Source: Desulfuromonadales bacterium (GTDB taxonomy: Bacteria; Desulfobacterota; Desulfuromonadia; Desulfuromonadales; JACZKF01). From it: a stretch of 11,197 nt of DNA. The stretch spans positions 1 to 11,197 of the forward strand of contig JACZKF010000571.1 of the NCBI GenBank assembly GCA_014860175.1, read 5' to 3'. How positions within the stretch are numbered: position 1 is the first letter of the stretch; each line of letters begins with the position of its first letter. This document shows, piece after piece, positions 6,650-11,197 of the stretch. Made by a program: the position numbers and the translations under genes. Under the pieces are notes generated by a model. It ran no database searches. It worked only from the letters and a program-made list of their open reading frames with translations, and was not told the DNA's origin.

Positions 6650-8281
6650 TCAGGCTGTCTTTTCCCTTTTCTCCTGGTCGGCCAGCTGGTCGGCCAGCTC
6701 CCGCAGCTTGTTCTTGGCGATCTTCTGGAGGACGGCCCGGGGGAAGTCATCGAGGAAATAGAGGGCCCGGGGGCGCTTGAAATCGGCCAGATTCTTTTCA
6801 CAGGCGGCAAAGACCTTCCGCCGCAACTCCTCCTCGGTCTCGCTGGCCGATGGGCTCCGGATGGCAAAGAGAACCGGGACTTCATCCAGCATATCATGTT
6901 TCTGCGCCACGACGGCGATCTCCTCGAACCCCCCGAGGCCGATGATGAGATCTTCCACCTGGCGGGCCGAGACGTTCTCTCCCCCGACCTTCAGGACATC
7001 CTTGTCCCGGTCAGAGAAATAGAAATAGCCGTCTTCGCCGAGGCGCACCATGTCGCCGGTGGCGAACCAGCCGTCGTCGGTGAAGGACTTCTTCATCGCC
7101 TCGGGATTTTTGTAGTACTCGAGGAACATCTGCACACCGCGGGTGCCGCGGATGTAGAAATTGCCGTTTACCCCCGGCTGGCAGAATTCGCCGGTTTCCG
7201 GATCGAGAATGGCGTACTCGTAGCCGGGCGTCGGCAGTCCGAGATTGAGGGGCGGGGTCTGGTGAAAAAGGTCGCAGCGGGTCGCCTGGCCGACGGTTTC
7301 CGTCATCCCCCAGGCGGCGAAAGACCGAACTTTGTACCGCTCTTCCACCTGCGGCACAATCGCCCCGGTGACCCAGATCTTGTACGAATGGGCGGGGACC
7401 TCCTGGGCGGCGATCGCCTTGAAGAAGAAAGGCCCCATGGTGGCGTGGGTGCACTTGTGCTTGAGGGAGATGTCCCAGAACCGGCTGGCGGAAAACTTCG
7501 GCTGCAAAACGATCGTCCCCCCCACCCAGAGCATGCTCCAGATGCACCACCCCTGGGCGTTGATGTGGTAGAAGGGCATAAAGGTCAGATAGACATCGTC
7601 ACTGACCACGCGCAGGTTCTGGGAATTGGTGTACCCCCCCCACAGGGCGTTGGCGTGGGTATGCACGACCGCCTTGGCGCGGGCCGTCGTACCGGAGGTG
7701 AAGAGAATGCCGACCGGCAACATCGGCTCGGCCGGCCGCAGCGGGGCCTGGTCCCCGTGCTCGTACAGGCTCCGGAAAGAAGGCAGGCCGTGCCCCTTCT
7801 CGGCGGCGTCAGGCCCGTCTCCCGAGTTGTCCTCGGTGACGACAAACCACTCGATGCTCCGGGCATTGGCGGTCAACTCCTTGACAAACTGCGGCTGGGT
7901 GATGCAGCCGACCGCCTCCGAATGCTCGGCGAAATAGGTCAGTTCCTCGCCGACGCAACGGGTATTGGTCGCCACCGCCACCGAGCCGACCAGGGCCGAG
8001 GCGTACCAGGCCAGGACCATTTCCGGGCTGTTCTCGCCATGGATCAGCAGCTTGTCCCCTTTTTTTACCCCCCTGGCGAGCAGCCCGCAGGCGATCTTGT
8101 TGATCTCCACCCAGAAGGCCCGGTAGGTCCAGGTCCGGGTCTTGCCGTCCCGAGGTTCCCAAATGAGAAACGGTTTCTCCGGCGTCTTCTCGGCCCAGTG
8201 TTTCACCAGCCAGGGGACGTCCTTGTTCGGGAAGGTATAGAGCGCCGTCGCCTTCTGCGCATCAATCACCGGTGCGTTCAT
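6650..8281 (-). CDS. AMP-forming acyl-CoA ligase, CaiC-like (class I adenylating enzyme)
   Basis: A 543-residue enzyme expected to adenylate a carboxylic acid with ATP and transfer it to CoA. Motifs: phosphate-binding loop TSGTTARAKAVVHTH (195-209), DDVYLTFMPFYHINAQ, A5 WGMTET (324-329), GWFATGD (404-410), hinge and A8 region DRDKDVLKVGGENVSA (424-439), and A10 FPRAVLQKIAKNKLRE (513-528) with K520 as the likely adenylation lysine. The MPFYHI, GGENVS and PR....K pattern resembles E. coli CaiC (crotonobetaine/carnitine-CoA ligase), but the substrate could be another short, unsaturated or cyclic acid. Two oddities: Ala replaces the usual Gly/Pro residues in the loop, and Gln precedes K520 where Gly is common. 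The start ATG has GAGGAG 6 nt upstream. It lies 30 nt after the reductase gene and 11 nt before tesB, within one operon. Confidence 0.92.
   Translation of the reverse strand: MNAPVIDAQKATALYTFPNKDVPWLVKHWAEKTPEKPFLIWEPRDGKTRTWTYRAFWVEINKIACGLLARGVKKGDKLLIHGENSPEMVLAWYASALVGSVAVATNTRCVGEELTYFAEHSEAVGCITQPQFVKELTANARSIEWFVVTEDNSGDGPDAAEKGHGLPSFRSLYEHGDQAPLRPAEPMLPVGILFTSGTTARAKAVVHTHANALWGGYTNSQNLRVVSDDVYLTFMPFYHINAQGWCIWSMLWVGGTIVLQPKFSASRFWDISLKHKCTHATMGPFFFKAIAAQEVPAHSYKIWVTGAIVPQVEERYKVRSFAAWGMTETVGQATRCDLFHQTPPLNLGLPTPGYEYAILDPETGEFCQPGVNGNFYIRGTRGVQMFLEYYKNPEAMKKSFTDDGWFATGDMVRLGEDGYFYFSDRDKDVLKVGGENVSARQVEDLIIGLGGFEEIAVVAQKHDMLDEVPVLFAIRSPSASETEEELRRKVFAACEKNLADFKRPRALYFLDDFPRAVLQKIAKNKLRELADQLADQEKREKTA
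6674..6697 (+). repeat. 12-bp perfect tandem repeat inside the ligase 3' end
   Basis: CTGGTCGGCCAG occurs twice in direct succession. On the coding strand it produces the duplicated residues LADQLADQ near the C-terminus of the ligase. The unit is itself nearly palindromic. It looks like a small in-frame slippage duplication and is not expected to affect the enzyme. Confidence 0.8.
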
Positions 8282-8311
8282 CGTGAACTCCTCGTCGCCT
8301 TTATCGTCAGA

Positions 8312-10276
8312 TTATCTGCATGTCTTCGAACAGGTGCCGCCGACGGCGTCGAGCTGGTCAATCCAGGAGGTCGCCGCCCAGTATGCTTCGTGGATCGCTT
8401 CCTTGATCCGCCGCGGGGTCTTCTTGTCGCCGATAACCACGAAGGGGAGGCCGGAACGCCTGACCTCCTCCACCAGTTCGTCGTCCGCCTTGAAGCCGAT
8501 GGAGATGATCAGACTGCGGGCCGGCACCGCGATTTCTCCTTCGGCCGTCCGCACGATCACCTTACCATCTTCGACCCGGGGGACGGAAGACGAGGTGAAG
8601 ATCTTCACCCCCCCTTCCTTCAGGCGGCCAAGCAGGACCCAGCGCAGGGAAGCCCCCATATCCGGGAGCATTTTCGGCTGAATTTCCACCACGCTCACCT
8701 GGAACTTGCGGGTGCTGAGATAGTCGGCCGTCTCTCCACCGACCAGGCCGCCACCGATGATGACCACCGGACCTTCCAGGGTGACCTGGCCGTCCAGGAC
8801 CTGGCTGCTGGAGTAGACCGGGATCTTCTCCATCCCCTCGATGCCGAGGGAGCGCTCCTTGGCTCCGGTCGCCAGGATGACGGCGTCGTAATCGGCATCC
8901 AGCCGGGAGAAGTCGGCTTCGGTGATGACCGGCACCTGAAAGGACTGCACCTCGTGAACGAGGTAGCGGATCAGCCCGGCGATCTCTTCCTTGTGGGGAG
9001 GGGCGGCGGCGGTCGCCAGCCGTCCGCCGAGGCGGCCGGTCTTCTCCAGCAGGGTAACCTTGTGGCCGCGGCTCGCCAGCATTCGCGCCGCCTCCAGCCC
9101 GGCCGGGCCGGCGCCGACCACCAGGACGCGCTTCGGCTCGGCCGCCGGGGCGAGCGGCTCCTCGGTCAGATTGGCGTTGATGGAACACTCGATCGTATCG
9201 CGGGCGAAGGCCCGGTCGAAGCAGTTGCAGCAGGCGATGCAGGTGCGGATCGACTCGTCGCGGCCGGCCTGCGCCTTGTTCGGCCAATCCGGATCGGCGA
9301 TCAGGGCCCGCCCCAGGGTGACCATGTCGATCTGGTTTTCGGCAATCACCCGCCGGGCCAGTCCCGGCTCGGTGATGCGCACGCCGCAGGAGACCGGGAT
9401 GCCGACCGCTTCCTTGATCTTGGCGGCGTACGGGATGAAGTTACCGTGCGGGACGGTCGGGGCGATCTGCGGGACCGGCGCGTCGTGCCAGCCGGCGGTC
9501 ACGTTGAGCAGGTGAATCCCCCACCGTTCCAGTTCGACGGCAAAACGCCGGTGATCGGCCGCGTCCATCCCGCCGGGCAGGTTGTCGAGCGACGACATGC
9601 GGAAGATGAGGGGGTAATCCGCCCCGACCTCCTCCTTCACCGCCGCGATCATCTCCCGGGCAAAAGTGCGGCGCTTTACTTCGTCGCCACCGAAACGGTC
9701 GCTGCGCTGGTTGGTCAGGGGGGAGAGGAACTGGCTGATCAGGTAGCCGGTCGCGCCGAGAAACTCGACCGCCTCGAAGCCGGCCTGGCACGCCCGGCCC
9801 GCCGCCTTGGCGAAATTCTCGATGACCGCCTCAACCTCGGCCAGGCTCAGTTCCCGGGGGCATTCGTTGGTGTAGCGCGATTCGATGGCGGAGGGGGCGA
9901 CCGGATCGAGCCCCGAGATCTTCTTCTTGGAATAGCGGCCGGCATGGTTCAGCTGCAGAGCCGGCACCGCGCCCCCTGCCTTGATGGTCCGGGCAATCTT
10001 TTCCAGCGAGGGGAGCCACTCGTCGCTGTCGGCACCGATCTGATGCTCGTCCTGCTTCCCGCCAGGATCGACATGGCAGGCGCCGACGACGATCAGGCCG
10101 ACCCCCCCTTCCGCCCGACGGCGGTAAAACCGGAGCCAGTCATCCCCGATCTCATACCCCTGGAAGGGGTAGTTGAGAATAAAGGCCGGCATGATGATCC
10201 GGTTCTTGAGCGTCAAGCCGCTGATCTGAATGGGTGAGAACAGGTCCGCTTGGGGGAGTGCGCCTTTTGATTTCAC
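8312..10276 (-). CDS. 2,4-dienoyl-CoA reductase-like flavoenzyme (OYE barrel, 4Fe-4S, FAD/NAD domain)
   Basis: A 654-residue NADH:flavin oxidoreductase of the FadH/enoate reductase/trimethylamine dehydrogenase group. N-terminal FMN barrel (about 10-340): ALQLNHAGR, LGATGYLISQFLSPLTNQRS with Y178, and GWHDAPVPQIA with H264. These two align with Y166 and H252 of E. coli FadH at a constant offset of 12. A cysteine cluster follows: C346, C349, C352, C364 (CX2CX2CX11C), expected to hold a 4Fe-4S centre. Then come an FAD-binding site VVGAGPAGLEAA (386-397) and a nucleotide site IIGGGLVGGETA (506-517). Electrons would pass NAD(P)H, FAD, Fe-S, FMN, then substrate. The start is GTG (10276-10274) with AAGGGG 7 nt upstream. 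It is first in an operon with the acyl-CoA ligase and thioesterase, which fits reduction of an unsaturated acyl-CoA. Other alkenes or a quinone-type substrate remain possible. Confidence 0.93.
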   Translation of the reverse strand: MKSKGALPQADLFSPIQISGLTLKNRIIMPAFILNYPFQGYEIGDDWLRFYRRRAEGGVGLIVVGACHVDPGGKQDEHQIGADSDEWLPSLEKIARTIKAGGAVPALQLNHAGRYSKKKISGLDPVAPSAIESRYTNECPRELSLAEVEAVIENFAKAAGRACQAGFEAVEFLGATGYLISQFLSPLTNQRSDRFGGDEVKRRTFAREMIAAVKEEVGADYPLIFRMSSLDNLPGGMDAADHRRFAVELERWGIHLLNVTAGWHDAPVPQIAPTVPHGNFIPYAAKIKEAVGIPVSCGVRITEPGLARRVIAENQIDMVTLGRALIADPDWPNKAQAGRDESIRTCIACCNCFDRAFARDTIECSINANLTEEPLAPAAEPKRVLVVGAGPAGLEAARMLASRGHKVTLLEKTGRLGGRLATAAAPPHKEEIAGLIRYLVHEVQSFQVPVITEADFSRLDADYDAVILATGAKERSLGIEGMEKIPVYSSSQVLDGQVTLEGPVVIIGGGLVGGETADYLSTRKFQVSVVEIQPKMLPDMGASLRWVLLGRLKEGGVKIFTSSSVPRVEDGKVIVRTAEGEIAVPARSLIISIGFKADDELVEEVRRSGLPFVVIGDKKTPRRIKEAIHEAYWAATSWIDQLDAVGGTCSKTCR

Positions 10277-10314
10277 CTTTTTACCCCTTTACAGAAGCAA
10301 ATTTCGATATTGAT

Positions 10315-10324
10315 CGACCGTTCG
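10315..10324. promoter_or_regulatory. Imperfect palindrome, possible TetR-type operator over the predicted transcription start
   Basis: CGACCGTTCG matches its own reverse complement at 8 of 10 positions and has the CGA/CCG/TCG core seen in many TetR-family operators, including fatty-acid regulators. It sits just downstream of the candidate -10, a position where binding would repress. No regulator gene is in the window, so this is inference. Confidence 0.3.
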
Positions 10325-10329
10325 TTAGA

Positions 10330-10358
10330 TAAATAGCAATTACCGACGCCCCCGTCAA
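10330..10358 (-). promoter_or_regulatory. Candidate sigma-70 promoter for the reductase-ligase-thioesterase operon
   Basis: On the minus strand, TTGACG (10358-10353, five of six to consensus) and TATTTA (10335-10330, weak) are separated by 17 bases. Transcription would start near 10323, about 47 bases before the GTG. The whole 104-base gap between the two OYE genes is AT-rich compared with its flanks, as expected for a promoter. Confidence 0.4.
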
Positions 10359-10380
10359 GGGGAAATCGCCTTCGCCCGGC

Positions 10381-11196
10381 TCAAGCGGCCGCCGTACAGT
10401 CGATGCGGACGCCGCGCAGGCCGTCGTCGAGGCACTGCAGGCAGGAGTTGCACTGCCGGATCTCCGCCGCCTTGCCGCTCGAGGCCTTGGTGCACCAGTG
10501 CGGATCAGCGATCAGCCCCAGGCCGATGGCGACGAAATCGGATTTCTTCTCCCGGATGACCTCCTCGGCAAAGGCCGGTTCGTGAACCAGACCGACGCCG
10601 ATGACCGGGATCTTGACCGCCTTTTTCACCGCCTCGGAAAGATAGCCGCGCCAGCCCTGGTAATAGGGCGCCCGCTCGATGACGGAACGCACGCTCTTGT
10701 AGGTCCCGCAACTGACGCTGATGGCATCGACGCCGATGTTCTCCATGTACTGGGCGATCATGATCCCCTCCTCGAGGAAGATCCCCCCCTCCACGAACTC
10801 ATCGACGATCAGGCGGATGATAATCGGGTAGTCCTTGCCGCAGGCGGTTCTGATCCCCTCGATGACCTCTTTGGTAAACCGCATTTTCTTCTCAAAATCG
10901 CAGCTGTAATCGTCGGCCGGGGTCGGGCTCAGAAGCTGGTTGAGTCCAGGCCCCTGCGCCCAGTGCAGCTCGACGCCGTCGATCCCCGCCCGCTGGCAGC
11001 TCAGGGCCGCCCTGGCGAAGTGCTGCGCCAGGGTCCCGTTCTCCCGTCCCGCCAGGCGCAGCTGGACAAAGATCCGGGCATCGTGCCGATGGACCGCCTC
11101 GGCCAGCCGCCCGAGTCTGCTAGCCCGCTCGGCATCCCCCGTGCCGAGTGTCGCCCCTGAGGCTTCCGAACTGCCGACGATCGAGGCGGCCTCGGT
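10381..11196 (-). CDS. Degenerate OYE-barrel protein with Fe-S cysteines, 3' part (5' end outside window)
   Basis: The frame is open on the minus strand from the window edge to a TGA at 10381, giving 271 residues without the N-terminus. It belongs to the NADH:flavin oxidoreductase (Old Yellow Enzyme) family: IFVQLRLAGRE, AGIDGVELHWAQG, YPIIIRL, AISVSCGTYKS, AVKIPVIGVG, AIGLGLIADPHW, then a cluster C-NS-C-LQ-C-11-C matching CX2CX2CX11C. The chain stops four residues after the last cysteine, so there is no FAD/NAD half; electrons would have to come from a partner. Odd features: about 50 residues normally found between the HAGR loop and the GVE strand are missing; the HGYLLNQFLSP segment reads QGPGLNQLLSP, so the active-site Tyr is Pro; and the NxRxDxYGGS stretch is replaced. 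It could be a repurposed barrel or a decaying gene. The frame is intact and codon use looks normal, which argues against recent decay. Confidence 0.8.
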   Translation of the reverse strand, partial: TEAASIVGSSEASGATLGTGDAERASRLGRLAEAVHRHDARIFVQLRLAGRENGTLAQHFARAALSCQRAGIDGVELHWAQGPGLNQLLSPTPADDYSCDFEKKMRFTKEVIEGIRTACGKDYPIIIRLIVDEFVEGGIFLEEGIMIAQYMENIGVDAISVSCGTYKSVRSVIERAPYYQGWRGYLSEAVKKAVKIPVIGVGLVHEPAFAEEVIREKKSDFVAIGLGLIADPHWCTKASSGKAAEIRQCNSCLQCLDDGLRGVRIDCTAAA

Positions 11197-11197
11197 G

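Noticed and set aside
5934..6761. Plus-strand open frame antisense to tesB
   Set aside because: It is the mirror of a gene with an intact catalytic triad; no ribosome binding site or recognisable domain.
6503..10237. A very long plus-strand open frame (about 1244 codons) covering the ligase and reductase genes on the opposite strand
   Set aside because: It is antisense to two genes with complete catalytic motifs. Its translation is low-complexity (Gly, Arg, Asp, Pro rich) with no domain, as expected from GC-rich codon bias.
10343..10357. Short hairpin GACG...CGTC after the degenerate OYE gene as a terminator
   Set aside because: The stem is only 4 bp and no T tract follows on the minus strand; it overlaps the candidate -35 box.
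1..11197. CRISPR arrays, tRNA or rRNA genes, toxin-antitoxin pairs, phage genes
   Set aside because: No regularly spaced repeats, no cloverleaf or rRNA-like segments and no such protein families were seen on either strand.

Overview
The window looks like chromosomal DNA from a GC-rich Gram-negative bacterium. My best guess is a Desulfuromonadales/Geobacter-like deltaproteobacterium. The hints are many c-di-GMP proteins, an AsmA-like DUF748 fragment, an outer-membrane type lipoprotein, and CoA-dependent acid metabolism with iron-sulfur flavoenzymes. That placement is an inference; no marker gene is present.

Layout, left to right. (1) Positions 2-946 (+) hold the 3' part of a GGDEF-EAL gene with an intact EAL phosphodiesterase domain, followed by a probable terminator. 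(2) Positions 1181-3655 (+) hold a complete REC-PAS-PAS-GGDEF-EAL protein whose cyclase and phosphodiesterase signatures are both intact. (3) Positions about 3733-4967 are a genomic scar. It holds a frameshifted histidine-kinase ATPase fragment, then the remains of an IS21-family element (IstA C-terminus joined to IstB C-terminal half, with one surviving end of two 24-bp repeats and a terminal CA at 4770), then an antisense DUF748 gene fragment that stops at the element's end. (4) Positions 4968-5212 are mostly non-coding, with an unidentified minus-strand open stretch and a likely promoter. (5) Positions 5213-5722 (+) encode a PRC-barrel lipoprotein, ending in a strong hairpin terminator.

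(6) From 10276 down to 5781 on the minus strand lies a compact three-gene operon: a 2,4-dienoyl-CoA reductase-like flavoenzyme (OYE barrel, Fe-S cluster and FAD/NAD domains), a CaiC-like acyl-CoA ligase 30 nt later, and a TesB-type acyl-CoA thioesterase 11 nt after that. A candidate promoter with a TetR-like half-palindrome lies just upstream. Together the genes could activate a carboxylic acid to its CoA ester, reduce a conjugated double bond, and release the acid again or prevent CoA trapping. (7) Positions 11196-10381 (-) hold the 3' part of a second, divergent OYE-barrel protein. It keeps the Fe-S cysteines, lacks the FAD/NAD half, and has lost the usual active-site tyrosine.

I see no CRISPR array, RNA gene, toxin-antitoxin pair or clear defence system. 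The most notable items are the degenerate OYE paralogue and the kinase/IS21/DUF748 scar. I found no strong evidence for a wholly new system.
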